The notes below the pieces were generated by a model that was not told the origin of the DNA, searched no databases, and saw only the letters and a list, made by a program, of their open reading frames with translations. This document shows positions 24,928-35,241 of a DNA stretch of 64,000 nucleotides, piece after piece. Every line of letters begins with the position of its first letter. Within the stretch, counting starts at the first letter, position 1. Origin of the DNA: Oryzicola mucosus (GTDB taxonomy: Bacteria; Pseudomonadota; Alphaproteobacteria; Rhizobiales; Rhizobiaceae). The stretch is taken from positions 372,001 to 436,000 of the forward strand of contig NZ_JACVVX010000002.1 in NCBI RefSeq assembly GCF_014534685.1, read 5' to 3'. Position numbers and translations under genes: made by a program.

Positions 24928-26247
24928 ATGGCTATCAATGTAGCACCGGTTGGACTGGCGCGGGATTTGATTGAGCGTGGCAAGACGGGCAAGCCGATTC
25001 GGATCGGCCTGATCGGCGCGGGCGAGATGGGCACCGACATCGTGGCTCGGGTGGCGCATATGCCCGGCATCGAGATCGGTGCGATTTCGGAGCTGAACCT
25101 GCCCAATGCCGGCAAGGCGGTCAGCATCGCCTATCAGGAAGAGGGCCATTCGCGCGAGGTGACCACCGGTTCGGCGCTGAACGAGGCGATCGAGGCGGGC
25201 AAGGTTGCGGTGACCAGCGATGCGTCCCTGGTGCTGGAAAGCGGGCTGATCGACGTGGTGATCGACGCCACCGGCGTTCCGGCCGTGGGGGCCGAGATCG
25301 GCCTGCGCGCGATGGAGCACGGCAAGCATCTGGTGATGATGAATGTCGAGGCCGATGTCACCATCGGCGCCTATCTCAAGCACGAGGCCGACCGGCTGGG
25401 CGTGACCTATTCGCTGGGCGCGGGCGACGAGCCGTCGTCCTGCATGGAGCTGATCGAGTTCGTCTCGGCGATGGGCCACACCATCGTGGCGGCGGGCAAG
25501 GGCAAGAACAACCCGCTCAACATCGATGCGGTGCCGCACGACTATGCCGAGGAAGCCAAGCGCCGCAACATGAATGTGCGGATGCTGGTGGAGTTCGTCG
25601 ACGGCTCCAAGACGATGGTCGAGATGGCGGCGATTGCGAATGCCACCGGCCTGGTGCCCGACAAGCCCGGCATGCACGGCCCGGCGGCGACGCTGGGCGA
25701 ACTCAACAAGACGCTGGTGCCTGAGAAGGATGGCGGCGTGCTGTCGAAGGTCGGCGTGGTCGACTATTCCATCGGCAAGGGGGTGGCGCCCGGCGTGTTC
25801 GTCATCGCCGATATGTCGCATCCGCGGATTTCGGAGCGGATGGAGGATCTGAAGATGGGCCATGGCCCGTACTTCACCTTCCACCGGCCCTATCATCTGA
25901 CCTCGCTGGAAGTGCCGCTGACCTGCGCGCGGGTGGTTCTCTACGGCAAGGCGGACATGGTGCCTTTGGCGACGCCGGTGGCGGAGGTCTGCGCGGTGGC
26001 CAAGAAGGACATGCAGCAGGGGGAGACGCTGGATGCGATCGGGGAGTATTGCTACCGCGCCTGGATCATGACGGTGCCGGAAGCGCGCGCCGCCAAGGCC
26101 ATTCCGTGCGGGCTGTTGCAGGGCGGCAAAGTGACTGCGCCGATCAGGAAGGGCGAGCTGCTCACCTACGCCAATTCAGCCGTCGCCCCCGGCTCCAAGA
26201 TCGCCGAGCTCAGGGCAAGGCAGGACAAGATCGTCTACGGCTTGTGA
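24928..26247 (+). CDS. DRL-type oxidoreductase (DXR-II family), NAD(P)-binding plus SAF-like domain
   Basis: The 439-aa protein starts MAINVAPVGLARDL, with GGGAGGA 7 bases before the ATG. A homoserine-dehydrogenase-like Rossmann site (IRIGLIGAGEMG) is followed by NVEADVTIG, SLGAGDEPSSCMELIEF and a C-terminal SAF-like region with RAAKAIPCGLLQGG. It closely resembles, from memory, the DRL (DXR-like) enzyme of Brucella abortus, which converts 1-deoxy-D-xylulose 5-phosphate to MEP in isoprenoid synthesis. Paralogues with other roles exist in rhizobia, so the exact reaction is not proven. No other isoprenoid gene is nearby. It appears monocistronic. Confidence 0.82.
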   Translation: MAINVAPVGLARDLIERGKTGKPIRIGLIGAGEMGTDIVARVAHMPGIEIGAISELNLPNAGKAVSIAYQEEGHSREVTTGSALNEAIEAGKVAVTSDASLVLESGLIDVVIDATGVPAVGAEIGLRAMEHGKHLVMMNVEADVTIGAYLKHEADRLGVTYSLGAGDEPSSCMELIEFVSAMGHTIVAAGKGKNNPLNIDAVPHDYAEEAKRRNMNVRMLVEFVDGSKTMVEMAAIANATGLVPDKPGMHGPAATLGELNKTLVPEKDGGVLSKVGVVDYSIGKGVAPGVFVIADMSHPRISERMEDLKMGHGPYFTFHRPYHLTSLEVPLTCARVVLYGKADMVPLATPVAEVCAVAKKDMQQGETLDAIGEYCYRAWIMTVPEARAAKAIPCGLLQGGKVTAPIRKGELLTYANSAVAPGSKIAELRARQDKIVYGL

Positions 26248-26255
26248 TAAACGAC

Positions 26256-26282
26256 GAGCCGGGCAACGATGCTGCCCGGCTC
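26256..26282 (+). terminator. Hairpin between convergent genes, probable terminator
   Basis: Perfect 10-base arms (26256-26265 and 26273-26282) enclose a 7-base loop, 8 bases past the DRL-type gene and 25 bases before the stop of the convergent Old Yellow Enzyme gene. The T run is poor, so termination may be weak or bidirectional. Confidence 0.6.
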
Positions 26283-26307
26283 TCCGTATTCTGCCCCAAA
26301 TCGGTTG

Positions 26308-27408
26308 TCAGGCCTTTTTCACCCAGCGCTTCATCAGCGGCAATGAACGCACGAATTGGGGAGCGGTCTCGATATCGACACCGAGCGTGGCGGCTGCGCG
26401 CCACGGCCAGCGGGGGTCTGCAAGCATCGGCCGGGCCAATGCGACCATGTCGGCCTTGCCTTCCGATACGATGCTTTCGGCGAACAGCGGATCGTCGATC
26501 ATGCCCACGGCGCGCACGGGAATGTCCGCACCCTCGCGGATCGCGGTTGCCAGATGAACCTGATAGCCCGCGCCCAGCGGTATGTCTGAAGCCGGCACGT
26601 TGCCGCTGCTCGAACAGCAGATATAGCTGACCCCTGCCGCCTTCAGCGCTTTTGCGACTTCGACCGCCTCTTCAGGCGAAAAGCCGCCATCCACCCATTC
26701 GGTGATGGATAGGCGTGTACCCAGCATCAAGTCGGGCACGGCCTTGCGAACCCGCTTCGCGGTCTCGACCAGAAAGCGCATCCGGTTTTCCAGGGAGCCG
26801 CCCCAACGGTCGGTGCGCTTGTTGGAGAGCGGCGACAGGAACTGGTGGAACAGATAGCCATGCGCACCGTGCAGCTCGATGAAATCGAACCCGGCGCGCC
26901 TGGCCCTGAGAGCGGAGCGTTCGTAAAGGTCGATGAGGTGCTCGATCTCCTCGTCTTCCAGTGCGCGTGGCACCTGCCAGCCGTCGTCGTAAGCGATTGC
27001 GGACGCGGAGACGACCGGCCAGGGGTCTTCATTGGCGGCGAGCGGGCCGCTGCCTTCCCAAATGCGCCTGTTGGATGCCTTGCGTCCGGCATGGGCAAGC
27101 TGCGTCCCGAACTTCACACCGGGTGCCGCCACGGCTTTTGCAGCATCCAAGGCTCGCTTGGCGGCAGCTTCGTTGTGGTCGGAATAGAGCCCGAGACAGC
27201 CATGGCTGATGCGGCCGCGCCGTTCCACATCCGTCATCTCGACGGTGATCATGCCCGCGCCCGACATGGCCAGATTCATCCAGTGATAGAGATGCCAGTC
27301 GGTCGCCGAACCGTCGTCGGCGGAATACTGGCACATGGGCGCCACGGCGATGCGGTTGGGAAATTCGAGGCCGCCGAGGGTTATCGGCGAAAACAGCTTC
27401 GCGGTCAT
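26308..27408 (-). CDS. Old Yellow Enzyme family NADH:flavin oxidoreductase (YqjM-like)
   Basis: This 366-aa FMN-binding TIM barrel starts MTAKLFSPITLGGLEFPNR. YqjM-type features are visible: APMCQYSADDG with the conserved cysteine, QLAHAGRK, ELHGAHGYLFHQFLSP with the His pair, and DRWGGSLENR. Such ene-reductases reduce activated C=C bonds of enones and maleimides using NAD(P)H. The start has GGAG about 7 bases upstream. It begins 20 bases after the transglutaminase gene on the same strand, so it may be the last gene of the peptide-modification operon, although its chemistry does not demand this. Confidence 0.9.
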   Translation of the reverse strand: MTAKLFSPITLGGLEFPNRIAVAPMCQYSADDGSATDWHLYHWMNLAMSGAGMITVEMTDVERRGRISHGCLGLYSDHNEAAAKRALDAAKAVAAPGVKFGTQLAHAGRKASNRRIWEGSGPLAANEDPWPVVSASAIAYDDGWQVPRALEDEEIEHLIDLYERSALRARRAGFDFIELHGAHGYLFHQFLSPLSNKRTDRWGGSLENRMRFLVETAKRVRKAVPDLMLGTRLSITEWVDGGFSPEEAVEVAKALKAAGVSYICCSSSGNVPASDIPLGAGYQVHLATAIREGADIPVRAVGMIDDPLFAESIVSEGKADMVALARPMLADPRWPWRAAATLGVDIETAPQFVRSLPLMKRWVKKA

Positions 27409-27428
27409 GCTTTGCTCCGGATGGGATG

Positions 27429-28307
27429 TCAGGTTACTGGAATGACGTCGACCAGCTGTTCGCCAGCCTGTCCGCCGGTGGTCTTGAGGACGCCAACGAT
27501 AGGCGATACGTCGGAATAGTCGCGGCCGTAACCCACGATGATGTGATCGTTGGAGGCGCGCATGTCGTTGGTCGGGTCGAACTCGATCCAGCCGGCCTCG
27601 CGCCCGCACCAGACCTTGACCCAGGCATGCATGGCGTCCGCGCCTTCCAGCCGTTCCTTGCCGGCCGGCGGAATGGTGCGCAGAAAGCCGCTGACATACC
27701 CCGCCGGAATGCCGAGCCCGCGCAGGCCGGCGATCATGACATGGCTGAAATCCTGGCAGACCCCGCTCTTCAGCTCGAAAGCCTGGGCAGCATTGGTCGT
27801 GACGGTCGTGGCCTCGCCGTCATAGGTGAAGTCGGTATGGATGCGGTGGCAGAGGTCGTGGGCGATGGCGGCCACCGACCTGCCCGGCGAAAGGCTCTCG
27901 GCGGCATAGCCGGTCATGTCCCCGTTGGGCACGGCGAAGGGCGTGCCGGCGAGAAAGTGATGCGGCGACAGCGGCACCAGCGACAGCAGCGCCAGCAACT
28001 CGTCCTTGAGATCGGCCAAGGTTGGCGACACGTCGAAACCCGGTTCCGGACGCGCCACCATCACCCGTGCCGTCATCTGCACCGACAGGCTTTCATGCGC
28101 GCTGCGATAGGCGACGGAGGTGACGTTGTTTTCGAAAAAGTCGACGAAATCAGAGCGTTCCGCCGGTTGCGGAGAAAAACTCAGCGCGGCGGCGACCACG
28201 CGCTGCACCCCTGGAAGGTTGAGCGGCAGCACTCGGATCTGGTGCCGCCCGCCGCCGACGCCATCCGCGTAATCGTAATTCATCCTGAGCTTGATGTCGT
28301 ATTGCAT
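27429..28307 (-). CDS. Transglutaminase-like cysteine peptidase-fold protein
   Basis: The 292-aa protein has an N-terminal bacterial transglutaminase-like beta domain (residues ~1-80) and a papain-like transglutaminase core. The catalytic triad is visible as Cys184 (SGVCQDFSHV), His227 (AMHAWV) and Asp244 (EFDPTND). In operons of this type it may act as a peptidase or amide-transfer enzyme on peptides made by the ATP-grasp and amidoligase partners. The ATG chosen at 28307 lies just after the upstream stop; a TTG at 28316 would overlap it. No signal peptide is seen, so it acts in the cytosol. Confidence 0.88.
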   Translation of the reverse strand: MQYDIKLRMNYDYADGVGGGRHQIRVLPLNLPGVQRVVAAALSFSPQPAERSDFVDFFENNVTSVAYRSAHESLSVQMTARVMVARPEPGFDVSPTLADLKDELLALLSLVPLSPHHFLAGTPFAVPNGDMTGYAAESLSPGRSVAAIAHDLCHRIHTDFTYDGEATTVTTNAAQAFELKSGVCQDFSHVMIAGLRGLGIPAGYVSGFLRTIPPAGKERLEGADAMHAWVKVWCGREAGWIEFDPTNDMRASNDHIIVGYGRDYSDVSPIVGVLKTTGGQAGEQLVDVIPVT

Positions 28308-28312
28308 GGCGC

Positions 28313-30724
28313 TCAACCGAAGTAGGATTTCGACAGGCTGCTGTAGAGCCCGCCAATGTCGTATGCCAGCTGGTCGAGGACTTCCGGCGACATGTCGCCT
28401 GGTTCCTTGACCGCAAGCGCGGTGTGCAGCTTCAGCACCTCTTTGGCCACCGGCGAGAGATGTCCGCCGCGGCTGGCTCCCGGCAGCGTGTCAATCTCTT
28501 CCTTGAGCCGTTCGAGCTGGAAGACGATGGAGCGCGGGTCGAGCGGATCGAGCGCGAGTAGGTCGATGACGGTGCGCCGGTCGGTGTGGGCGGTGTATTG
28601 CCGGCGATGAGTCATCACGCTGTCGCCGATCTCCAGCATCATGTCCAAGGCGCCATCCGGCGCATCGGCGCGCCCCAGCCAGGCAAGCGAGCGGGCGATC
28701 TGAATCCCGCGCTCCAGCCGCCGCCCGATCTCCAGGAACCGCCAGCCGGTGAAGCGGTACATGTTTTCGTGCACGAGGCCCGAGAAGCCCGACAGCTTGC
28801 GCAGTAGAACGGTCATGGCGCGCACGGCATCGTCGCCCGGTGCCACCTTGGAAGCGAAGTCGTGGACCGTCTTGGACAGGTCGCGCAGAGCGAGCCAACC
28901 ATCGGGCGAGAAGCGGTCGCGAATCTGGCCGGCGCTGTAGACCGCGCTGTCGATCACGCCGATCAGCCCGGCGGGTATGGCCGAATCGACCTCGATCCCC
29001 AGCGGCTCGAGATAGTCGCGTGTTTCGACAAGCAGCGGCATGTCGGGGTCCGAGGTCTCGGCCAGCCGGACATGATAGGCACGCAGGATGCGCACCATGT
29101 CTTCCGCCCGCTCGATGTAGCGGCCCAGCCAGGTCAGATTTTCTGCCGCGCGGCTGGGCAGGCTGCCAAGCTGCGCCCGGCTGAAGGCGCCGCGCTCGCC
29201 GGGCAAAAGCGTGTCGCGGTCGACCGGACCGCTGTCGACGACCCACACGTCGGCGGCCTGGCCGCCGCGTTGCATGGCAATCGCCGTCGGGTCCTGGCTG
29301 AAGCCGACGCGGGCGAAGCCGCCGGGCATGACGCTCCAGCCGTTTTCGGTACGGGCGAGATAGACGCGCAGGCTGGCGGGGCGGGGCACGAGAGCGCCGC
29401 CGACGAAGACCGGCGTCGTCGACAAGGTCACCGCTTCCTGCCCGACGAAGGCTGGACCGTCCGCTTCGATGCGGGCGATCAGCTCGGCCTTTTCCTCTGG
29501 CGAAAGCGACGAGCCCAGCCGGGTCGCGCCTTCGTCTTCGAAGGGCATGCGGGTCGACAGTGCGGGGCCGATCATCAGCCGGTCGATCTTGTCGATGACG
29601 TGCCGGCGCTCGGAGCCCTGGCCGCACCACCAGGTCGCGATCGACGGAAGGATCAGCTCCTCGCCGCGAAGCGCGCGCACGATGCGCGGCAGGAAGGCGA
29701 GCAGTGCGCGCGTCTCGAGAATGCCAGATCCCAAGGCGTTGACCATCGAGACGGAGCCGTTGCGCACGGCTTCGACCAGCCCCGGCGTACCCAGGCGGGA
29801 CACAGGATTGAGTTCGAGCGGGTCGACGAAGGAGGCATCGAGGCGGCGCCACAGCACGCTGATAGGCTTCAGCCCGGAGACGGTGCGGACCATCAGCCGG
29901 CCCTTGGTGACCGTCAGGTCCTCGCCTTCCAGAAGCATGATGCCGAGATAGCGGGCGATGTAGGCATGCTCGTAATAGGTTTCGTTGAGCGGACCGGGCG
30001 TCATGATCGCAAGCTGCCCGGACTCGGCGGCTGCCAGATCGTGCAGCGCGTCGCGAAAGCCCCTGAAGAAACCGGCGAGGCGGTGAACCGGCATGTCGCC
30101 ATAGATGTCGGAGAGGGCGCGTGTGGTGGCGACGCGGTTTTCCAAAGCGAAACCCGCACCCGACGGCGCCTGGGTGCGGTCGCTCAGCACCCACCACTGC
30201 CCGTCCGGGCCACGGCCGAGCTCGAAGGCGCAGAAATGCAGGAAATGACCCCCCGAGGGCACGGCCCCCGAGACGGGACGGAGATATTCCGGGCTCGACG
30301 CGATCAGCCCGGGCGGCAGCAGCCCGCGTTGCACCAGCGTGTTGTCGCTGTAGATGTCGGCGACGATGGATTCGAACAGTTCGGCGCGCTGCACCAGGCC
30401 GGCGCTGATGGTGCGCCATTCCGGCTCGTCGATGAGCATCGGAACATGCGCCAGCGGCCATTCGCGCTCATTGGTGCCGACATTGTCGTAGACGCGGTAA
30501 TAGACGCCGGCGTCGCGCAGATACTGGTCGGCGCGCGCGAAACGACGCGACAGCTCGTCCGGGCCGAGTGCGTCGAGGGCGGCGATGAAGGGTTTCCAGA
30601 CGGGACGGGTCTCGCCGGCCGCGTCGACCATTTCATCCGGAACGCCGTCGAGCGGGCGATAGCCCGCAAGCAAGCTCCCGCCCTGAACAGGCATTGCGAC
30701 TCGCTTCTGATCTGCGGTTTCCAT
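28313..30724 (-). CDS. Circularly permuted ATP-grasp / alpha-E domain fusion protein
   Basis: In this 803-aa protein, residues ~75-460 match the circularly permuted ATP-grasp type 2 family (older DUF404/407), with YYRVYDNVGTNEREWPL, MTPGPLNETYYEHAYIAR, ILPSIATWWCGQGSERRHV and FEDEGATRLG. From ~490 a helical alpha-E (DUF403) domain follows: SRAAENLTWLGRYIERAEDM and ENMYRFTGWRFLEIGRRLERG. The two parts are separate genes in many bacteria and fused here. ATP-grasp enzymes form amide or peptide bonds via acyl-phosphate. Iyer, Aravind and colleagues predicted such operons make peptide tags or small peptides. The gene lies between two transglutaminase genes with gaps of 5-6 bases. Confidence 0.9.
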   Translation of the reverse strand: METADQKRVAMPVQGGSLLAGYRPLDGVPDEMVDAAGETRPVWKPFIAALDALGPDELSRRFARADQYLRDAGVYYRVYDNVGTNEREWPLAHVPMLIDEPEWRTISAGLVQRAELFESIVADIYSDNTLVQRGLLPPGLIASSPEYLRPVSGAVPSGGHFLHFCAFELGRGPDGQWWVLSDRTQAPSGAGFALENRVATTRALSDIYGDMPVHRLAGFFRGFRDALHDLAAAESGQLAIMTPGPLNETYYEHAYIARYLGIMLLEGEDLTVTKGRLMVRTVSGLKPISVLWRRLDASFVDPLELNPVSRLGTPGLVEAVRNGSVSMVNALGSGILETRALLAFLPRIVRALRGEELILPSIATWWCGQGSERRHVIDKIDRLMIGPALSTRMPFEDEGATRLGSSLSPEEKAELIARIEADGPAFVGQEAVTLSTTPVFVGGALVPRPASLRVYLARTENGWSVMPGGFARVGFSQDPTAIAMQRGGQAADVWVVDSGPVDRDTLLPGERGAFSRAQLGSLPSRAAENLTWLGRYIERAEDMVRILRAYHVRLAETSDPDMPLLVETRDYLEPLGIEVDSAIPAGLIGVIDSAVYSAGQIRDRFSPDGWLALRDLSKTVHDFASKVAPGDDAVRAMTVLLRKLSGFSGLVHENMYRFTGWRFLEIGRRLERGIQIARSLAWLGRADAPDGALDMMLEIGDSVMTHRRQYTAHTDRRTVIDLLALDPLDPRSIVFQLERLKEEIDTLPGASRGGHLSPVAKEVLKLHTALAVKEPGDMSPEVLDQLAYDIGGLYSSLSKSYFG

Positions 30725-30730
30725 GTTCGA

Positions 30731-33700
30731 TCACAATCGGGGTGGACGCCTCAGGTCAAGGGTCAGCGGGAAGTCTTCCGAAGGATACTCTTCGGCCAGG
30801 CGATAGTTTCCGGCCGTATGGCCTTGGCCTTCGAAGCGCGCCAGCCTGCGGGCCTCGGCTTCGTTGGAGTTGACTGGGAAAGTATCGTAGTTGCGGCCGC
30901 CGGGGTGGGCGACGTGATAGATGCAGCCGCCGATCGCCCGGCCGGTCCAGCGGTCGTAGATGTCGAACACCAGCGGCGTGTTGACCGGCAAGACCGGATG
31001 CAGACCGGACGCCGGTTGCCATGCCTTGTAGCGCACGCCGGCGACGGCCACGTCGCGCGTATCGGTGCGCCGCATCGGCACCATGCGACCGTTGCAGACG
31101 ATGGCGTGGCGTTCGGGATTGAACCCCTCGGCGCGGAGCTGTAGGCGTTCCACGGAGGAATCGACGAAGCGCACGGTGCCGCCGATGGCGCCCTGTTCGC
31201 CCATGACGTGCCACGGCTCCAGCGCCTGGCGCAGTTCCAGCTTCACGCCGCCATATTCCACCTCGCCGCAGAAGGGGAAGCGGAATTCGAGCTGGGCGGC
31301 GAACCATTCCGGACGGAAGGTAAAGCCGTGCTGCTTGAGATCGTCCAGCACGTCGAGGAAATCGGCCCAGACATAATGCGGCAGCATGAAGCGGTCGTGC
31401 AGCGAGGTGCCCCACCGCACGAAACGGCCGTCGAGCGGCGTCTTCCACAACCGCGCGATGATGGCGCGGACGAGAAGCTGCTGGGCCAGGCTCATGCGCG
31501 CATTGGGCGGCATCTCGAAGCCGCGGAACTCGACCAGGCCGAGGCGGCCTGTCGGCCCGTCGGGCGAGAACAGCTTGTCGATGCAGATTTCAGACCGATG
31601 GGTGTTGCCGGTCATGTCGACGAGAAGGTTGCGGAACAGCCGGTCGACCAGCCAGGGCAGGGGGGCGGAGCCCTTGTCGGGATGCGGAACCTGCGACAGG
31701 GCGATTTCCAGTTCGTAGAGCCCGTCGTGACGGCCCTCGTCGATGCGCGGCGCCTGGCTGGTAGGCCCTATGAACAGGCCGGAAAACAGATAGGACAGCG
31801 ACGGGTGACGCTGCCAATGGAGCACAAGGCTCTTGAGCAAATCGGGCCGGCGCAGGAACGGGCTGTCGTTCGGCGTCGCGCCGCCGACCACGACATGGTT
31901 GCCGCCGCCTGTGCCGGTGTGGCGGCCGTCGATCATGAACTTGTCGGCACCCAGGCGCGACTGCCGCGCCTCTTCGTAGACGGCTTCGGTAGTGGCGACG
32001 CATTCCTGCCAGTTGGCGGCGGGATGGATGTTGACTTCGATGACGCCGGGGTCGGGGGCGACGCGAATGACGTTGAGGCGCGGATCGTGCGGCGGTGCAT
32101 AGCCTTCGATATGCACCGGCAGGCCGAGCTTCTTGGCGGCGGCTTCCGCGGCGGCGATCAGTTCGAGATAGTCTTCGACAGCCTCGACCGGCGGCATGAA
32201 CACGCTGAGGCGACCGTCGCGAGGCTCGACGGAGATGGCGGTGCGGACCGCGCCGCCGATTTCGCCCAGCGCCTGCTCGATCCGCTCCTGCTGCGGCGCC
32301 GCGGCAGTGAAGGAGGCTGCCGTCTGCTCGTGTTCGGCATCGGTCAGCAGTTCGCCGGGCAACAGCTTGTCGTGGCTGGGAAGCGCGCCGCGCTCGACCG
32401 AAGGATCGACCGGCACGACATAGGGGTATTGCGCCGGCGGCACATAGGGCAGCGAGCCGAGCGGCAGGCGGTAGCCGACCGGAGAATCGCCGGGCACGAG
32501 GAAAAGGCGCCCGCGTCGCGTCGTCCACTTTTCCGAACGCCAGCGCTGGCCCGTGGCGGCAGCGTTCCAGCGCTGGACGGGCAGCACATAGCCCGAAGGC
32601 GTCGTCAGGCCGCGTTCGAAAACGCGCGCCATGCGGTTGCGCTCCTCGGGGTCCTCCAGCTTGGAATTGGCGGGATCGACATTGTCGGGCAGCTTACCTT
32701 CCTTGAGCAGCCACTCGCCTGGATCCTCATAGGCTTCGGCGATCATCGTCGGTTCGATGCCGAGCTCTTCGGCCATGGCGGCCATCAGCTTCTGGGCATC
32801 GTCCGGGGTGACGCCGGCATCCTGTTTCTCGCGCGCGATCAGCGACGCATCGCTCCACACCGGTTCGCCATCGGCGCGCCAGTAAAGCGAAAAGGTCCAG
32901 CGAGGCAGGCTTTCGCCGGGATACCATTTGCCCTGGCCGTAATGCAGGAAACCGCCCGGCGCGAAGCGGTCGCGCAGACGGCGGATCAGGTCGTCGGCCT
33001 TTTCGCGTTTCGTCGGGCCGACGGCCGCCGTGTTCCATTCGGCGGATTCGAAATCGTCGATGGAGACGAAGGTCGGCTCGCCGCCCATGGTCAGGCGAAC
33101 GTCTTGTTCCTTCAGCACCGCGTCGACGGACTTGCCCAGGGTATCCAGAGCCTGCCAGCTCTCTTCCGAGAACGGCTTGGTGATGCGGGGATGCTCGGCC
33201 ACGCGCGTGACGCGCATGTCGAAATCGAATTCGACATTGGCGAAGCTCGCGAGACCGCTGATGGGGGCGGCGTTGCGGTAATGCGGTGTTGCGGCCAGCG
33301 GCACATGGCTTTCGCCCGTCAACAGGCCCGATGTCGGATCGAAGCCGATCCAGCCGGCGCCGGGCAGGTAGACCTCGCACCAGGCGTGCAGATCGGTGAA
33401 GTCCTGAGCTGTGCCCGCCGGACCGTCGAGCGAGACGAGATCGGGTTTGAGCTGGATCAGATATCCCGAAACGAAGCGCGCGGCAAAACCCAGATTTCGC
33501 AAAACCTGCACCAGAAGCCAGCTCGAATCCCGGCATGAGCCCAAAGCGCTTCCGAGTGTCTGGTTGGGCGTCTGAACGCCGGGTTCCATGCGGATGACAT
33601 AGCCGATTTCGCGCTGGATGCGGGCGTTAAGCTCGACGAGAAAGTCGACAGTGTTGCGCGGCGTGCGGTCGATGGAGGCGAGGAAATCGACCAGAAACGG

Positions 33701-34072
33701 TTCGGCGGGTTCCGGTGCGCGGTAGATCGCCAGATCTTCGCGGATATCTTCGGGATATTCGAACGGGAAGGTTTCCGCACTTTCCTCGACGAAGAAGTCG
33801 AAGGGGTTGTAGACGGTCATGTCAGCAACCATGTCGACTTCGATCTTCAATTCCATCACCGGCTCGGGAAAGACAAAGCGGGCAAGGAAATTGCCGTAGG
33901 GGTCCTGCTGCATGTTGACGAAGTGGTTCGCCGGCGAGACCTTCAGCGAATGCGACAGAACCTTGGTGCGCGAATGCGAGGCGGGGCGCAGTCTTATGAC
34001 CTGCGGACCCAGCACCACCGGGCGGTCATATTTGTAGTGGGTGAGATGATAAACGGCCGCGAGAATCGCCAT
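30731..34072 (-). CDS. Transglutaminase / DUF2126 (predicted amidoligase) fusion protein
   Basis: This 1113-aa protein has an N-terminal transglutaminase part with beta domain (1-90) and triad Cys180 (GSCRDSS), His229 (DLHAWC) and Asp245 (GFDPTSG). From ~320 onward it is the large DUF2126 region: [52 protein letters not shown] and [20 protein letters not shown]2126 was classed by sequence analysis with glutamine-synthetase-fold COOH-NH2 ligases, which join carboxylates to amines using ATP. The first ATG has AGGA 6 bases upstream. It is the first gene of the operon and probably supplies both ligase and transfer or peptidase activity. The substrate is unknown. Confidence 0.9.
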   Translation of the reverse strand: MAILAAVYHLTHYKYDRPVVLGPQVIRLRPASHSRTKVLSHSLKVSPANHFVNMQQDPYGNFLARFVFPEPVMELKIEVDMVADMTVYNPFDFFVEESAETFPFEYPEDIREDLAIYRAPEPAEPFLVDFLASIDRTPRNTVDFLVELNARIQREIGYVIRMEPGVQTPNQTLGSALGSCRDSSWLLVQVLRNLGFAARFVSGYLIQLKPDLVSLDGPAGTAQDFTDLHAWCEVYLPGAGWIGFDPTSGLLTGESHVPLAATPHYRNAAPISGLASFANVEFDFDMRVTRVAEHPRITKPFSEESWQALDTLGKSVDAVLKEQDVRLTMGGEPTFVSIDDFESAEWNTAAVGPTKREKADDLIRRLRDRFAPGGFLHYGQGKWYPGESLPRWTFSLYWRADGEPVWSDASLIAREKQDAGVTPDDAQKLMAAMAEELGIEPTMIAEAYEDPGEWLLKEGKLPDNVDPANSKLEDPEERNRMARVFERGLTTPSGYVLPVQRWNAAATGQRWRSEKWTTRRGRLFLVPGDSPVGYRLPLGSLPYVPPAQYPYVVPVDPSVERGALPSHDKLLPGELLTDAEHEQTAASFTAAAPQQERIEQALGEIGGAVRTAISVEPRDGRLSVFMPPVEAVEDYLELIAAAEAAAKKLGLPVHIEGYAPPHDPRLNVIRVAPDPGVIEVNIHPAANWQECVATTEAVYEEARQSRLGADKFMIDGRHTGTGGGNHVVVGGATPNDSPFLRRPDLLKSLVLHWQRHPSLSYLFSGLFIGPTSQAPRIDEGRHDGLYELEIALSQVPHPDKGSAPLPWLVDRLFRNLLVDMTGNTHRSEICIDKLFSPDGPTGRLGLVEFRGFEMPPNARMSLAQQLLVRAIIARLWKTPLDGRFVRWGTSLHDRFMLPHYVWADFLDVLDDLKQHGFTFRPEWFAAQLEFRFPFCGEVEYGGVKLELRQALEPWHVMGEQGAIGGTVRFVDSSVERLQLRAEGFNPERHAIVCNGRMVPMRRTDTRDVAVAGVRYKAWQPASGLHPVLPVNTPLVFDIYDRWTGRAIGGCIYHVAHPGGRNYDTFPVNSNEAEARRLARFEGQGHTAGNYRLAEEYPSEDFPLTLDLRRPPRL

Positions 34073-34185
34073 AAGGTTCCTGTCGTGCGCTGACTGTAGC
34101 TGCTGCGCTTAGCTTCACACAGGAACCCCTCCTACTCCAAGCGCTTATTGCAGCGCAGCACCCGTCCGGCGCTTCCGGTTTCCGC

Positions 34186-35229
34186 CTAAGCGGTGGGAAA
34201 AACCTTCCAGCGTCGCGGACGGAAGGCGATACGGCTCTTCTGCGTCGCTGCATGTTCGATCGGCAGTTCGATCTCCACCCGCTCGCGGCCACCGCCGATT
34301 TCCAGCTCCACCCGCCGCGTGCCTGCAACACGACGGCTTGCCACGACGGTGCCGGCGATGCAGCCGCCGCAGTCGTCGAGCAGGTCGACCTCATGCGGAC
34401 GGAAATAGAGCGTTGCCGGCCCATCCGGCTCGCCTGACGTGATGGGCAGGCCGATTGGGCGGTCCGACACCCAGACCTGACCGTTTTCGACCTTGACGGG
34501 AAGCGTGCTGGAATCGCCGATGAACCCGTAGACGAAGGGCGATGTGGGGTGGTCGTAGACATCGTCGGCGGTGCCGACCTGTTCGATCCGGCCCTGGCTC
34601 ATCACGACCACACGGTCGGCAAGCTCCAGCGCTTCCTCTTGGTCGTGGGTGACGAAGACGGTGGTGTGGCCGGTGGCCTCGTGAATCTCGCGCAGCCAAC
34701 GGCGCAATTCGCGGCGGACCTGTGCGTCGAGCGCGCCGAACGGCTCGTCGAGCAGCAGCACTTTGGGTTCGATCGCCATGGCGCGAGCCAGCGCCACGCG
34801 CTGCCGCTGCCCACCGGAGAGCTGCGCGGGATAGCGGTTTTCAAGGCCCGGAAGCTGGACCAGATTGAGCAGTTCCGTTGCACGGCGGCGGATATCTGCC
34901 TTGGACGGCCGGGTCGCACCGGGCCGGACCTTGAGGCCGAAGCCGATATTGTCGGCCACCGTCATGTGCCTGAAAAGAGCGTAATGCTGGAACACGAAGC
35001 CGACATTGCGTTCCTGGATGGAGCGATGCGAGGCGTCCTGGTCGCCGAAATAGATCTGGCCGCGCGTCGGCTCCTCCAGTCCGGCGATCAGGCGCAACAA
35101 CGTCGTCTTGCCGGAGCCGGACGGGCCGAGCAGTGCGATCAGCTCGCCGGACTTGATATCGAGAGAAACGTCGTGCAGCGCCGGAAACGTGGCGAATTCC
35201 TTGCGGACGTTGGAAACGCGAACTTCCAT
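34186..35229 (-). CDS. cysA: Sulfate/thiosulfate ABC transporter, ATP-binding protein
   Basis: This 347-aa ATPase has Walker [11 protein letters not shown]-loop [12 protein letters not shown], signature LSGGQRQR, Walker [13 protein letters not shown] and H-loop FVTHDQEEA. After about residue 235 a TOBE-like regulatory domain follows, as in CysA. It powers sulfate or thiosulfate import with CysT, CysW and the binding protein. The start has AGAGG upstream, and the gene follows cysW by 12 bases, as the last gene of the four-gene operon. Confidence 0.95.
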   Translation of the reverse strand: MEVRVSNVRKEFATFPALHDVSLDIKSGELIALLGPSGSGKTTLLRLIAGLEEPTRGQIYFGDQDASHRSIQERNVGFVFQHYALFRHMTVADNIGFGLKVRPGATRPSKADIRRRATELLNLVQLPGLENRYPAQLSGGQRQRVALARAMAIEPKVLLLDEPFGALDAQVRRELRRWLREIHEATGHTTVFVTHDQEEALELADRVVVMSQGRIEQVGTADDVYDHPTSPFVYGFIGDSSTLPVKVENGQVWVSDRPIGLPITSGEPDGPATLYFRPHEVDLLDDCGGCIAGTVVASRRVAGTRRVELEIGGGRERVEIELPIEHAATQKSRIAFRPRRWKVFPTA

Positions 35230-35241
35230 AAAATGCCTCTG

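Noticed and set aside
34075-34127. Inverted repeat GGTTCCTGT/ACAGGAACC upstream of the DUF2126 operon
   Set aside because: The arms are only 9 bases and 35 bases apart, and one overlaps the ribosome binding site. It could be chance, so no regulatory call is made.
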